From assembly GCA_020849895.1 (NCBI GenBank), contig JADZFN010000003.1, positions 23,731-87,730 of the forward strand: 64,000 nucleotides of DNA. The letters run 5' to 3'. The first letter of the stretch is position 1; every line of letters begins with the position of its first letter. Below, piece by piece: positions 1 through 8,944 of this stretch. The position numbers were made by a program, and so were the translations under genes. This DNA is from Verrucomicrobiia bacterium (GTDB lineage: Bacteria > Verrucomicrobiota > Verrucomicrobiia > JABWAM01). Under the pieces are notes generated by a model. The model was not told where the DNA came from. It searched no databases and saw only the letters and a list, made by a program, of their open reading frames with translations.

Positions 1-2580
1 TCCCGCGACGCGGATGTCTTTCACCTTGGTGCGGACCATCTGCCCCTTGACTGTGATCAGCATGATCTCGTCGGTCTCGGTGACCGTAAGGGCGCCGACG
101 ACGACGCCGGTCTTCTCGGTGGTCTTCATCGTGATGATCCCTTTACCGCCGCGCGACTGGCGGCGGTACTCGTCAAACGGGGTGCGCTTGCCGACGGCGT
201 TTTCGCCGGCGACGAGGAGCGTGGCCTTCGGGTCCGCGACGGCGAGGGCGACCACCTTGTCCTTCTTGTCGAGGGAGATCCCGCGCACGCCGTAGGTGGC
301 GCGGCCCATCGAGCGGGCGTCCTCTTCGTGGAAACGGATGCTCATCCCCTCGCGGGTGATCAGGACGACCTCGTCATGTCCGCCGGTGAGCTTCACGTCC
401 ATGAGGTCGTCGCCCGGCTCGATGTTGATCGCGATGATGCCGCCCTTTCGGATGTTGGCGAAATCGCAGAGCGCGGTCTTCTTGATCGTCCCTTTCGACG
501 TGGCCATGAGCAGGAATTGATCCGCGCTCCAGGTTTCGTCCTTGTCGTCGGCGCCTTTCCTCCACGGGATGCGGATGAGAGCGGCGATCGCCTCCTCGGG
601 TTTGAGTTCGAGGAGGTTGGCGATGCTGCGTCCCTTGGCGGCGCGCCCCATGTCGGGGATTTCGTGGACGCGCTCCACATAGACCCTCCCGAGCGAGGTG
701 AAGAAGCAGAGGTAATCGTGTGTCGAGGCGGTGAAAAGGTGTTCGATGAAGTCGGTCTCCTGCGGGGTCTCCCCTTCGCGGGTGGCCATGCCGATCACTC
801 CTTTGCCGCCGCGGCGCTGGGAGCGGTAGGCGCTGATATTGGTGCGCTTGATCAGACCGGCGTGCGTGATCGTGATGATCACGCCCTCGTTGGCGATGAG
901 GTCCTCGATGGCGATTTCGCCTTCGTCGGGCACGAGCTCGGTGCGGCGCGGAGTGGCGTGCTTCGCCTTCACCGTCTGAAGCTCCTGTTTGATGAGCTCG
1001 AGGACGCGCGCCTCGCGCGCGAGGATGTCGGCGAGGTCTTTGATGCGTTCGAGCAACTCGCGGTATTCCCTCTGGATCTTCTCGCGCTCAAGGCCGGTGA
1101 GCTGGTAGAGACGAAGCTCGAGGATGGCGTCGGCCTGCCTCTCGCTGAAGCCGTAGCGGTCGTTCGTGAGGCGCGCCGGGCTGCGGATGAGGAGGCCGAG
1201 CTTCTCCACCTGCCGGCGCGTGAACTCGAATCCGAGCAGCTTCACGCGCGCCTCATCGCGCGTGGCCGATTCGCGGATGATCCGGATGAACTCGTCGAGG
1301 TTGGCAAGGGCGATGAGGTAGCCTTCGAGGATCTCGGCGCGCTCCTCCGCGTTGCGGAGCTGGAAGCGCGTGCGGCGCAGGACGACTTCGCGGCGGTGCT
1401 CGATGTAGCAAGCGATCAGCTCCTTGAGCGGCAGCGTCTTCGGCTTGCCGTGGTCAATCCCGAGCATGTTCACCGCGTAGGACGTCTCCAGTTGCGTGTG
1501 CTTGTAGAGGTTGTTGATCACCACCTTGGCGATCGCGTCGCGCTTGAGCTCGATCACCACGCGCGTGTTTTCGTCCGATTCGTCGCGGATGGCGGTGATG
1601 TCGGCGACCGTCTTCGTGTTCACCAGCTCGGCGATCTTCTCGACGAGCGTGGCGCGGTTGACGTTGAACGGGATCTCAGTGACGACGATCTGCTCCTTGC
1701 CGCCCTTGAGCTGCTCGACGCCGACGCGCCCGCGCACCTTGAGGCTGCCGCGGCCCGTTTCGAAATACTGGCGGACAGGCTCGACACCGCACACCATGCA
1801 GCCCGTGGGGAAGTCCGGCCCCTTCACGTGCTTCATCAGCTTCGCGAGCGGGATCTTCGGATCGTCAATCACGGCGCAGATGCCGTCTACGAGCTCGCCG
1901 AGATTGTGCGGCGGGATGTTCGTCGCCATGCCGACGGCGATGCCGGTGGCGCCGTTGACAAGCAGGTTCGGGAACGCAGCGGGGAAAACGACCGGTTCGG
2001 TGCGCGTCTCGTCATAGTTCGGGACGAAATCCACCGTGTCCTGCTCCATATCCTCCATCAGGAGGGCGCCAAGGTGCGTCATCCGCGCCTCGGTGTATCG
2101 CATGGCGGCGGGAGGATCGCCTTCGACGGAGCCAAAGTTGCCCTGACCGTCCACGAGCGGATCGCGCATCGCCCACGGTTGGGCCATGTGGACGAGTGTG
2201 GGATAGATCACCGCTTCGCCGTGCGGATGGTAGTTGCCCGAGGTGTCGCCGCAGATTTTCGCGCATTTCCGATGCTGGCGGTTCGGGAAGAGCGACAGGT
2301 CGTGCATCGCGTAGAGGATGCGACGCTGGGACGGCTTCAGTCCGTCGCGCACGTCCGGCAGTGCGCGAGAGATGATCACCGACATCGAGTAATCAAGGAA
2401 CGACCCCTTGATCTCCTCGGCCACGTTCACCTTGCCGATCCGTTCGTCCTTGGCGTAGAGCGAGGCGGCGGGCGGCGGCGCGCCGCCGGCGCTGGCGGGC
2501 GCCGGGGCGGCGTCCGCCGCTTCGGACGGCGTCGGATTCGCGGCTTCCGCGGGGGTCGAGGGCTTGGGCTTTCGGGCCAT
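1..2580 (-). CDS. gyrA: DNA gyrase subunit A (3' end beyond window)
   Basis: This is the breakage-reunion subunit of DNA gyrase, which with GyrB introduces negative supercoils. Translation from the ATG at 2580 gives 860 codons before the window edge. A Pro/Ala-rich N-terminal extension of about 40 residues comes first. Then come the winged-helix/tower core with the catalytic tyrosine in [10 protein letters not shown] (Tyr162) and the start of the beta-pinwheel C-terminal domain. The GyrA box QRRGGKG identifies gyrase rather than topoisomerase IV. The gene is partial because it continues past base 1. In the quinolone-determining region, [11 protein letters not shown] replaces the usual HPHGDSAVYDT, so Ser83 and Asp87 (E. 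coli numbering) are Ala and Pro. GyrB is not in the window. Confidence 0.96.
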   Translation of the reverse strand, partial: MARKPKPSTPAEAANPTPSEAADAAPAPASAGGAPPPAASLYAKDERIGKVNVAEEIKGSFLDYSMSVIISRALPDVRDGLKPSQRRILYAMHDLSLFPNRQHRKCAKICGDTSGNYHPHGEAVIYPTLVHMAQPWAMRDPLVDGQGNFGSVEGDPPAAMRYTEARMTHLGALLMEDMEQDTVDFVPNYDETRTEPVVFPAAFPNLLVNGATGIAVGMATNIPPHNLGELVDGICAVIDDPKIPLAKLMKHVKGPDFPTGCMVCGVEPVRQYFETGRGSLKVRGRVGVEQLKGGKEQIVVTEIPFNVNRATLVEKIAELVNTKTVADITAIRDESDENTRVVIELKRDAIAKVVINNLYKHTQLETSYAVNMLGIDHGKPKTLPLKELIACYIEHRREVVLRRTRFQLRNAEERAEILEGYLIALANLDEFIRIIRESATRDEARVKLLGFEFTRRQVEKLGLLIRSPARLTNDRYGFSERQADAILELRLYQLTGLEREKIQREYRELLERIKDLADILAREARVLELIKQELQTVKAKHATPRRTELVPDEGEIAIEDLIANEGVIITITHAGLIKRTNISAYRSQRRGGKGVIGMATREGETPQETDFIEHLFTASTHDYLCFFTSLGRVYVERVHEIPDMGRAAKGRSIANLLELKPEEAIAALIRIPWRKGADDKDETWSADQFLLMATSKGTIKKTALCDFANIRKGGIIAINIEPGDDLMDVKLTGGHDEVVLITREGMSIRFHEEDARSMGRATYGVRGISLDKKDKVVALAVADPKATLLVAGENAVGKRTPFDEYRRQSRGGKGIITMKTTEKTGVVVGALTVTETDEIMLITVKGQMVRTKVKDIRVAG

Positions 2581-2937
2581 GAGAAACCCGCATTGAAAAC
2601 GAAAACCGGAGGAGGGTCAATCCAAGGAAGCCTCCGGAAGCCGTCGAAATTCATCCGCTCGAGTCTCCTCTCCTCCGTCGCGGAGAAGAACTGGGAGCGT
2701 CGCGCGGCCTTGACCTTGCGCCCCTCGCTTTTCGCTCATCGGCGCAGCCCGGGCAGAACCGTTTTCTGTCGAAATTCCGTCGCTGCGAATGTCGCGAATG
2801 GCGTGGAGGAGGCGTTGAAGGATCCCGGCGGTCGTCGGATGCAAAAGCGCCGGATGCGAAGGATGGCCGGCGCCGCCGCTCGCGAGAAGAAATCCGCAGG
2901 ACGCGAATTCCTCCGCGCGCGGCGTACGGCCTCGGGA
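2581..2937. other. intergenic region upstream of gyrA
   Basis: This stretch of about 357 bases lies between the gyrA start and the stop of the TIM-barrel-like gene. It holds the candidate gyrA promoter near its left end. The open frames crossing it are Arg/Ser/Pro-rich shadows with no recognisable family. I see no RNA gene, repeat or convincing terminator. Confidence 0.5.
2592..2620 (-). promoter_or_regulatory. candidate sigma70-type promoter of gyrA
   Basis: On the minus strand TTGACC (2620-2615) is followed after 17 bases by TTCAAT (2597-2592), matching the sigma70 consensus at 5/6 and 4/6 positions. The -10 ends only 11 bases before the gyrA ATG, so the leader would be very short, and I see no Shine-Dalgarno sequence. 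This comes from sequence matching alone. Confidence 0.35.
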
Positions 2938-4215
2938 TCAACCGTATTTTTTCGCGAGGCGGAGGCGGTGATAAGCAGCGCGCTGCGCGGCAGTCATCTT
3001 CGCGAAATCTGGCGCGCTGTTCGAAAGCGTCGGCCAGTCCGCCTTTGCGGCTGCCGCGGGCTTCGCGCCACGCGTCGCGGCGGGCGCCGGCTTGCGGCCC
3101 GCGCTCGTGACACGCACCGCGTCGCTTCCGCCGCTGTAGCTCATCGTCGCATCGGTCGTTTCGAGGTCTTTCTCCAGCGGAAGCTTCGGCGCGATCCCCA
3201 TCTTGCCGAGCAGGTCGTGATAGGCGCGCACCGCCTCCTCGGGCGTGATCCGCCCCTCGGTGATCAGGCGCAGCATCTCGATGAACCCGAGCTGGTGTTC
3301 GGCGCCGTTGATCTTTCGGCCGAAGAGCGCGACGCGCGCGCCGTACTTCTGCGCATCGTGAATGAGCTTGAAGGCGTCGTAGGTGGTCCCGGCGCCGCCG
3401 CCGAGGATGCCGACGACGAGGTTCGGGTCGTATTGCGCGAGCTCCTCCATGAAGCGCGGTCCGTGATAGACGATCTTGAGGAAAAGCGGCCGCCCCGCTT
3501 CGGTGACGCCCGCGAGGCTGCGGATGATGTGATCGTTGATGAACTCGCCGAGCTTTTCGTCCGGGATGCCGCTGGGGACGTTCGGATCGAAGACCTCGAG
3601 AAAATAGCGAAACTTCTTCCGCTCGGCTTCCTCGCGGAACTCCTTGAAGGCGCGCAGGGTCGCCTTGTCTTCCTCGATGCGGTTGGTCAAGGTCATCGAG
3701 TACAGCCCGAGATTCGCGCCGGGGAACTCGCCGCCGGAGCGATCGCATTCGATCTTACCGCATTGGATATGGTCAATCGTCGCTGAGCGGAAGGGTTGCG
3801 AGGGCGCCTGGGCATAGGCGCCGTTGCGGACCACCCAGATGTCGGTGGTGTCGTTGGCGCGCGACGCGGGCGTGATGCGCGATTCCTTGAAAAGCCCCTC
3901 CTGAATCGTGAGGCGTTCGTTGACGGAGGCGGACATCAACATGATATCCACGAGCCCCTGCTTCGTCACCTCGCGGATGATGTCGAGGAACTCGGGAAGA
4001 TTGCGGTGGCCGTATTCCTCGCGCGTCCAGATCTCGGGAGAGAAGCGCGCGGGGTGCGCGCCCTTCGCGGAGAGGTAATGGCGCGGGCCAGTGGCCTGGA
4101 TGCCGTACGCCATGTCGGCGTCCTTGGCGTCGGCGATGATGAACTCGCGCGACGCGGAGTTCGCACGGATGGCTTTGAGTTTTTGATCGAGGGATTTGAG
4201 CATGAGATTAACCAT
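2938..4215 (-). CDS. TIM-barrel (aldolase-like) protein of unknown function, last gene of the BMC operon
   Basis: A 425-residue protein I cannot assign to a characterised enzyme. The alternation of strands and helices, a lysine in a hydrophobic strand (PLFLKIVYHG, Lys247) and a glycine-rich loop (LGGGAGTTYD, residues 271-280) resemble (beta/alpha)8 aldolase-type barrels that bind a sugar phosphate and may use a Schiff-base lysine. The catalytic role is inference. Residues about 365-392 are a low-complexity Ala/Pro/Lys linker, followed by a terminal helix (FAKMTAAQRAAYHRLRLAKK). This is the layout of a microcompartment encapsulation peptide. It is co-directional with the BMC operon, 241 bases after the dehydrogenase, so it may be cargo with its own promoter. 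A second in-frame ATG lies at 4203. A transport or regulatory role is not excluded. Confidence 0.65.
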   Translation of the reverse strand: MVNLMLKSLDQKLKAIRANSASREFIIADAKDADMAYGIQATGPRHYLSAKGAHPARFSPEIWTREEYGHRNLPEFLDIIREVTKQGLVDIMLMSASVNERLTIQEGLFKESRITPASRANDTTDIWVVRNGAYAQAPSQPFRSATIDHIQCGKIECDRSGGEFPGANLGLYSMTLTNRIEEDKATLRAFKEFREEAERKKFRYFLEVFDPNVPSGIPDEKLGEFINDHIIRSLAGVTEAGRPLFLKIVYHGPRFMEELAQYDPNLVVGILGGGAGTTYDAFKLIHDAQKYGARVALFGRKINGAEHQLGFIEMLRLITEGRITPEEAVRAYHDLLGKMGIAPKLPLEKDLETTDATMSYSGGSDAVRVTSAGRKPAPAATRGAKPAAAAKADWPTLSNSAPDFAKMTAAQRAAYHRLRLAKKYG

Positions 4216-4434
4216 GAAGACCCCAAGGGCTCGTTATTCAGAGAACGACGCGTCGAAGGTCTTCTTTTTGTACGGGAATGTTAAAGTGGATGAGCCGCGA
4301 TAAACGCGAAGGCCCAAGGATCAGGGAATACGGGAATGACACCATGAACGGATGGGGTTCTCATGCGTCCTTTGCGCCGGAGCCCGATTCGGACTTGTGA
4401 TCAGGAGGTTCGGCCATTGAGTCTTCCTTGGATA

Positions 4435-4457
4435 TTGATCATTGGGCCTTGATCATT
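4435..4457. repeat. 9-bp direct repeat with palindromic TGATCA cores
   Basis: TTGATCATT occurs at 4435-4443 and again at 4449-4457. Because TGATCA is self-complementary, the two copies can also pair as a 6-bp stem around GGGCC. It sits at the dehydrogenase stop codon and could act as a weak hairpin at the end of that transcript, but it has no T tract. Confidence 0.4.
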
Positions 4458-5383
4458 CAGCCCTTGACCTTCTGCAGCGTTTCCTGGAGCGCGCGGGCGG
4501 AGTTTTGGAGGGCGGTCTTTTCCTTGGGCCAGAGCGCGATCTCGACCTGATCGAGCACCCCCTTGCGCCCGATCACCGTCGGCACGCTGAGACAGATGTT
4601 CCGGATCCCATAGGCGCCCTGCTGGAGCGACGAGACCGGCTGGAGCCGGCGCTGGTCGAGCGCGATCGCATGGATCGTGTCGCAGATGGCAAGGGCCACG
4701 GCCCATCCGGCGCCGCCCTTGCGCTGGATCACCTCGGCGCCGCTGCCGCGCGTACGCGCGAAAATCCGCGTCTGAATCGCGGGGTTGAAGCCGGGCAGCC
4801 CGGCGAGCGGCAGGCCGTTCACGGTGGCTGAAGACCAGATCGGCGCCATCGAGTCGCCGTGTTCGCCGAGGATGAGCGCACGCACTTGGGTGGGCGCGAG
4901 TTTCAGCTCGTCGGCGATGAGTGAACAGAAACGCGAGGTGTCGAGCTGCGTTCCCAACCCGATCACCTGTCTCCAACAGAGTCCGAGTTCCTTCGCCGCG
5001 AGCTGGGTAAGGATGTCCACGGGATTGGAAACGACGAAGACGATCGCGTCCTTACGGAATCCACCCGTCCGGATCCCCTCGAGGATCTGGCGGAAGAGGC
5101 CGACGTTGCGGTGGATGAGATCGAGTCGCGATTCGTCGGGCTTGCGCCGCAGGCCAGCGGTGATGAGGAAGATGTCGCTGTCCGCCGCGCGCGCGTAATC
5201 GCCCGCATAAATCCGCTGGTCCGCGGCGAACGCTGCCCCGTGGAGGAGATCGAGCGCCTCGCCTTCGGCCAGCGCCACGTTGGCATCGAGGAGTTGAATT
5301 TCGGAGACCGCGCCGCCGCACTGAAGCGCGAAGGCCGCGCAGGAACCGACGCGGCCGCCGCCGCCGATGATGGATACCTTCAT
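4457..5383 (-). CDS. lactate/malate dehydrogenase family protein of the BMC operon
   Basis: An NAD-dependent 2-hydroxyacid dehydrogenase of the LDH/MDH superfamily, 308 residues, full length. It has the N-terminal Rossmann motif IIGGGGRVG, Asp33 for the NAD ribose, Asn120 (VSNPVD), substrate Arg151 and the catalytic His175 in LGEHGDSM. The specificity loop reads AGLRRKPDESR. By alignment with B. stearothermophilus LDH (AGANQKPGETR), Arg80 occupies the position that is Gln in lactate and Arg in malate dehydrogenases. Related genes recur in PVM-type microcompartment loci, where a role in NAD+ regeneration or lactaldehyde reduction has been proposed. The real substrate is open. It follows the aldolase gene by 44 bases and has no obvious encapsulation peptide. 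Confidence 0.85.
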   Translation of the reverse strand: MKVSIIGGGGRVGSCAAFALQCGGAVSEIQLLDANVALAEGEALDLLHGAAFAADQRIYAGDYARAADSDIFLITAGLRRKPDESRLDLIHRNVGLFRQILEGIRTGGFRKDAIVFVVSNPVDILTQLAAKELGLCWRQVIGLGTQLDTSRFCSLIADELKLAPTQVRALILGEHGDSMAPIWSSATVNGLPLAGLPGFNPAIQTRIFARTRGSGAEVIQRKGGAGWAVALAICDTIHAIALDQRRLQPVSSLQQGAYGIRNICLSVPTVIGRKGVLDQVEIALWPKEKTALQNSARALQETLQKVKG

Positions 5384-5427
5384 GTCTATTTCGATCTTTG
5401 GATCTTCGTTGTTCGCCGTGATTTGAT

Positions 5428-6459
5428 TCAGCTCTTGCCTGCAAGGCGAATCAGGATCTGGTCGGTGATGCTCTGGACGATCTTTTCAATTTCCGGATCG
5501 GCCGAGGGCGCGACGGCTTCCGACGGCGTCACGCAGGTGACTCCGGGACGCCAGTCGCTGTTGTCACAAAGCTCGCATTCCTTGAGCCCGAGGCGCGGGT
5601 CGGGAATGCCGAGCTTCTGCTTGATTCGGAGGAGGTCGCCGAGCTGTTCGCCGCTGAACGTCTTGAGGTCGGTGCCGAGCTGGGCCGCAGCAAGCACCGT
5701 GCGGCAGTAGGCCTCCACGATCTCCATTTTGAAATAGGAGTCCTCGACGCCCAGATGGCTCCAGGACACGACGCCGTGATTGGCCATGAGGATCGTGTTG
5801 TGCTGCTCGGTGAGGTCGGCGACGAGCTTGCCCATCTCGGGTGTGCCCGGCGTGCGATACGGGGCGATCGGCACTTTTCCGACGAACACCTCAATTTCGG
5901 GAATCATACAGGTGGGCGGTGTCACGCCCGCGATCGCAAAGGCCGTGGCATGCGGCGGATGACAATGCACCACCGCCTTCGCCTTCGGCTGGCGCTTCAT
6001 GATTTGGAGATGCATCAGGATCTCGCTTGTGCGCCGTTTGACGCCGGCAAGCTGCCGGCCTTCCATATCCACGAAACAAAGGTCTTCGGGCTTCATGAAC
6101 CCTTTGGAAACAAGCGTCGGTGTGCAGAGCACGACGTTTTCGTTGATCCGGATCGAGAGGTTCCCGCCGTTGCCATCCACATACTCGCGCGCCCAGAGGC
6201 GGCGGCCGATGTCGCAAATCTGCTCCTTGAACGCTTGCACCTCGAGGGAATGGAAAAGGGTTTCGAGAGCGCTTGCGCCTTTCGGCGTTCCGGCCGACGC
6301 GCCCGGCGCCGGCGCCCCGCGCGCGACGCCCCCCGCCTGGATTTCGTTCAGGCGGTCCTTCGCCGAAGGCGTCAGCAGCGCCCCGTCGGGGAGCGTCACT
6401 TGGCCGCCGCCCTGGCGGGCGAGCCGTTCGATGTCCCGGACGCTGAGAAGAGTCTTCAT
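5428..6459 (-). CDS. class II aldolase, L-fuculose-1-P/L-rhamnulose-1-P aldolase type (BMC cargo)
   Basis: A zinc-dependent class II aldolase/adducin-fold enzyme expected to cleave fuculose-1-phosphate or rhamnulose-1-phosphate to DHAP and lactaldehyde, the aldehyde the shell would contain. The 343 residues include the catalytic Glu146 (TSEIL) and metal ligands His165 and His167 (VVHCHPPH) and His228 (MANHG). It is longer than the roughly 215-residue free enzymes at both ends. An N-terminal module (residues 1-45, with LLTPSAKDRLNE) is joined by a Gly/Ala/Pro linker, and the C-terminus has a helix (DPEIEKIVQSITDQILIRLA, 321-340) after a Pro/Ala linker. Both ends resemble encapsulation peptides. 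Its ATG overlaps the upstream BMC-P stop by 4 bases. Confidence 0.9.
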   Translation of the reverse strand: MKTLLSVRDIERLARQGGGQVTLPDGALLTPSAKDRLNEIQAGGVARGAPAPGASAGTPKGASALETLFHSLEVQAFKEQICDIGRRLWAREYVDGNGGNLSIRINENVVLCTPTLVSKGFMKPEDLCFVDMEGRQLAGVKRRTSEILMHLQIMKRQPKAKAVVHCHPPHATAFAIAGVTPPTCMIPEIEVFVGKVPIAPYRTPGTPEMGKLVADLTEQHNTILMANHGVVSWSHLGVEDSYFKMEIVEAYCRTVLAAAQLGTDLKTFSGEQLGDLLRIKQKLGIPDPRLGLKECELCDNSDWRPGVTCVTPSEAVAPSADPEIEKIVQSITDQILIRLAGKS

Positions 6460-6755
6460 AGGGGCGAGTAGTGGATGGCGTCCACGAGGGCGACGTTGAT
6501 CGCGTCAATTGGTGTGGGCTTCTGGAATGGCATGGCGGCCTCGCGTCCTTCCTCGATCGCGACGACGTCGCCCACTCCGCCACCCAGTTGATCGTAGGCG
6601 ACCACGCTCGGCTCGGCGCCGAGAACCGGCGGGCGGACGGCGAGCGAAGGGAAGCCTTCGCGGGTGGCCGGGCTGACGATCAGCCAGCGGCCGCCTTCGA
6701 GGGCGGGCACAGAGCGGCTCAGGATCACACGACCGATGACAGTTCCGAAGCGCAT
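6456..6755 (-). CDS. BMC-P pentameric shell vertex protein (EutN/CcmL family), copy 1
   Basis: A 99-residue EutN/CcmL-family protein. These pentamers cap the vertices of microcompartment shells. The family pattern is visible as an N-terminal strand MRFGTVIGRVILSRS, a mid-protein AYDQLGGGVGDVVAIEEG, and the C-terminal strand AINVALVDAIHY. The GxGDxVxxxxG core is well conserved. It overlaps the aldolase start by 4 bases, so the two are probably translationally coupled. One of three BMC-P genes here; as I recall, three is also typical of PVM loci. No clear Shine-Dalgarno precedes the ATG. Confidence 0.93.
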   Translation of the reverse strand: MRFGTVIGRVILSRSVPALEGGRWLIVSPATREGFPSLAVRPPVLGAEPSVVAYDQLGGGVGDVVAIEEGREAAMPFQKPTPIDAINVALVDAIHYSPL

Positions 6756-6780
6756 GGAAGTTTGGAGCCGGAAGGCGCGT

Positions 6781-7044
6781 TCAACGGGTTTCGTCCATGA
6801 TCGCGACGATCATGTCGCGCACGGGGCTCAAGGGATCTTTGACGGCGAGGCGGGCGGCCGCGCCGTCGCTGGACACGATCACCGTCTGATGGAGCGCGGC
6901 GCCGCACGGATCGATCGCGGCGCGCGGCGCGCCGTTCGGGACGCCCGCGCCGTCCACGGGCTGACAGATGAGGAGGCGCCAGCCGAGGTAGCTGGGGTGT
7001 TTCCGCGTGGAGGTCAGGCTGCCTTCGATCCGGGCGAGGAGCAT
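6781..7044 (-). CDS. BMC-P pentameric shell vertex protein (EutN/CcmL family), copy 2
   Basis: An 87-residue BMC-P protein beginning MLLARIEGSLTSTRKHP, the usual EutN/CcmL opening. It has a central strand with VIVSSDGAAARL and ends with DMIVAIMDE. I chose the ATG at 7044, 2 bases after the aldehyde dehydrogenase stop, over the upstream TTG at 7050. The charged GxGD loop is shortened to SSDGAAARL, so this copy diverges most from the others. It may have a specialised vertex role, but that is a guess. Confidence 0.9.
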   Translation of the reverse strand: MLLARIEGSLTSTRKHPSYLGWRLLICQPVDGAGVPNGAPRAAIDPCGAALHQTVIVSSDGAAARLAVKDPLSPVRDMIVAIMDETR

Positions 7045-7046
7045 GG

Positions 7047-8537
7047 TCAATAAATTCTCAGGTTATCCACCATCACGCAGCGGCGGACGCGGGTGAAGGT
7101 GCGCGGGTTGGTGATCCCTTCTCCGGTCGGCGTGGCGATCGAGTAGCTGAGATATCCTTCGCCACCGAGGCCGAGCCCCGCCATACAGGGACCGTTCTTG
7201 ACGAAGAGCGTCGTGTCGAGCGCGCGAGCCATGGCGGTCATGCGGTCCACGTTCTTCGAATGGATGATGGCGGTGTGGCGATACCCGTGCTCCGCCTCTT
7301 TCGCGGCGGCGATCCCCTCCTCGATTGAGCGCACACGCACGATCGGGATGAAGGGAGTCATTTGTTCCTCGACGACAAACGGATGCGCAGCGTCCGTTTC
7401 CGCAAAGAGGAGCGGCGTGCTCTCGGAGACGGCGACGCCCACGGCTTTCGCGAGGACGGAGGCGTCTTTGCCGACGAAATCCTTGTTGAGCACGGGATGC
7501 GGACAACCCGCGCCCTGGCCTTCGGAGAAGCTGAACACCGCCTTCGTGAGGCGTTCCAATTGGGCGGCGTCGAGGCGGGCGGCGCCGTGCTTCGCCAGCG
7601 CCGACATGAGGGCGTCGGCGATCGTGTCGAGGACGAAGATCTCCTTTTCCCCGATGCAGAGGAGGTTGTTGTCGAATGCAGCACCCTGGATGATGTGCTG
7701 GGCGGCCTTGTCGAGGTCGGCGGTGTCGTCCACGAGGACGGGGGGGTTGCCCGGGCCCGCGCAGACGGCCCGCTTGCCCGTCTGCATGGCGGCCTTCACC
7801 ACGCCGGGCCCTCCCGTAACGCAAAGGAGGCGGACGCCCTCATTCGCGCACATCGCCTTGAACGACTCGATCGTGGGCCGCTCGATGAGGCAGACGAGGT
7901 CGGCGATGCCGGTCTCGCGTTCGATCGCCGCGTTGAAGGCGCGCACCGCTGTCGCCGCGCAGCGCGTGGCGCTCGGATGGGGGTTGAAGACCACGGCGTT
8001 GCCCGCGGCGACCATGCTCACGATGTTGCCGCTGATCGTCGGGATCGAGTGCGTCGAGGGCGTCACGGCGCCGATCACGCCGAACGGCGTATATTCCTCG
8101 TGGGTGATCCCGTGATCGCCGCTGAGCGCATAGGGGCGGAGGAACTCGAGCCCCGGCACCAGCTTGATGATCTGGAGCTTGGCGATCTTGTGGTCGAGGC
8201 GGCCGATCTTGGTTTCCTCGAGCTCGAGGCGCCCCCATTCGGCAGCGTGGGCCTCGGCGAGGCCTTTGACGATCTCGATCACCTTTGCGCGCGCGGCAAG
8301 GCCTTTCTCCTGAAGGCGGAGCGAGGCGGCGGCGGCGGCTTCGCAAGCCGCATCGGCGGTGGAGAACACGCCGAGCGCGCGTCCCCCGCGGACGGCGCGA
8401 GGCGGAGGCGCGAGCGCCGCAGGCTTTTCCGTGGATGCGGACGGCGGAGCTTTTCGGGAGGCGTGGCCGAGACGGCCGAGGACCTCCTCGACGACGGTGC
8501 GGATGACGGCGTCATCCAGCGCGGGTTTCGAGCTCAT
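7047..8537 (-). CDS. CoA-acylating aldehyde dehydrogenase (PduP/EutE-like), BMC cargo
   Basis: A 496-residue member of the acylating ALDH family (PduP/EutE). It would oxidise lactaldehyde (or another short aldehyde) with NAD+ and CoA to the acyl-CoA inside the shell. The nucleophile is Cys294 in NNLLCIGEKEI, and the nucleotide fold carries GNAVVFNPHPSA and VTGGPGVV. Residues about 6-23 (ALDDAVIRTVVEEVLGRL) form an amphipathic helix followed by a Pro/Ala/Ser linker, a classical N-terminal encapsulation peptide. It lies between two BMC-P genes. Its product is the expected PduL substrate. Identification is firm at family level; substrate comes from operon context. Confidence 0.94.
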   Translation of the reverse strand: MSSKPALDDAVIRTVVEEVLGRLGHASRKAPPSASTEKPAALAPPPRAVRGGRALGVFSTADAACEAAAAASLRLQEKGLAARAKVIEIVKGLAEAHAAEWGRLELEETKIGRLDHKIAKLQIIKLVPGLEFLRPYALSGDHGITHEEYTPFGVIGAVTPSTHSIPTISGNIVSMVAAGNAVVFNPHPSATRCAATAVRAFNAAIERETGIADLVCLIERPTIESFKAMCANEGVRLLCVTGGPGVVKAAMQTGKRAVCAGPGNPPVLVDDTADLDKAAQHIIQGAAFDNNLLCIGEKEIFVLDTIADALMSALAKHGAARLDAAQLERLTKAVFSFSEGQGAGCPHPVLNKDFVGKDASVLAKAVGVAVSESTPLLFAETDAAHPFVVEEQMTPFIPIVRVRSIEEGIAAAKEAEHGYRHTAIIHSKNVDRMTAMARALDTTLFVKNGPCMAGLGLGGEGYLSYSIATPTGEGITNPRTFTRVRRCVMVDNLRIY

Positions 8538-8622
8538 GATTCTTGAGGGGACGGCGGGGTTTTGTGTCTGACGCCAGCGCGCCGGCGGAGCAGCGATCCT
8601 CCGTCAGGCGATGCCGGTGAAT

Positions 8623-8940
8623 TCATCGGGCGTTGCGGGCGTTGAAGATCTCCTTCCCGAGCACGTCCACGGTGTCCACGATGCCGATGACGACGGCGTC
8701 CACGGGGGCCTCCTTGAGGCCGGGTGCGAGGCGGGCGGAGCTGCCTTGGCAGAACAGCACCATTTCCCCCTCGCCGGCGCCGACGCTGTCCACGGCGACG
8801 ATTGTGTTGCTGCCGGGCTTGAAGCGGGACGGGTCCTTGTCGTCCACGAGCATGGGGCGCAGGAGGAGCAGCTTGCGGCCGCCCATCGAGGCATCCTTCT
8901 TCGTGGAGACCACGGATCCCTCAACCTTGGCGAGGAACAT
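8623..8940 (-). CDS. BMC-P pentameric shell vertex protein (EutN/CcmL family), copy 3
   Basis: A 105-residue EutN/CcmL protein opening MFLAKVEGSVVSTKKD, with the hallmark core AVDSVGAGEGEMVLFCQGSS and a C-terminal strand AVVIGIVDTVDV. This is the most canonical of the three BMC-P copies. It follows the BMC-H stop by 4 bases and precedes the aldehyde dehydrogenase by 85. The sole Cys, in VLFCQGSS, lies in the strand that lines the pentamer pore in this family; whether it matters is unknown. Confidence 0.94.
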   Translation of the reverse strand: MFLAKVEGSVVSTKKDASMGGRKLLLLRPMLVDDKDPSRFKPGSNTIVAVDSVGAGEGEMVLFCQGSSARLAPGLKEAPVDAVVIGIVDTVDVLGKEIFNARNAR

Positions 8941-8944
8941 GGCC

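Noticed and set aside
328..3786. Plus-strand open frame of over 1100 codons across gyrA and the TIM-barrel gene
   Set aside because: It is antisense to two genes, one with clear homology, has no recognisable domain, and has the Arg/Ala/Asp-rich composition of a GC-rich shadow frame.
4216..4264. GAAGACC/GGTCTTC inverted repeat followed by T residues as a terminator
   Set aside because: The T-run follows on the plus strand, where no gene ends. On the minus strand it is in the leader of the TIM-barrel gene, and the 35-base loop makes a stable hairpin unlikely.
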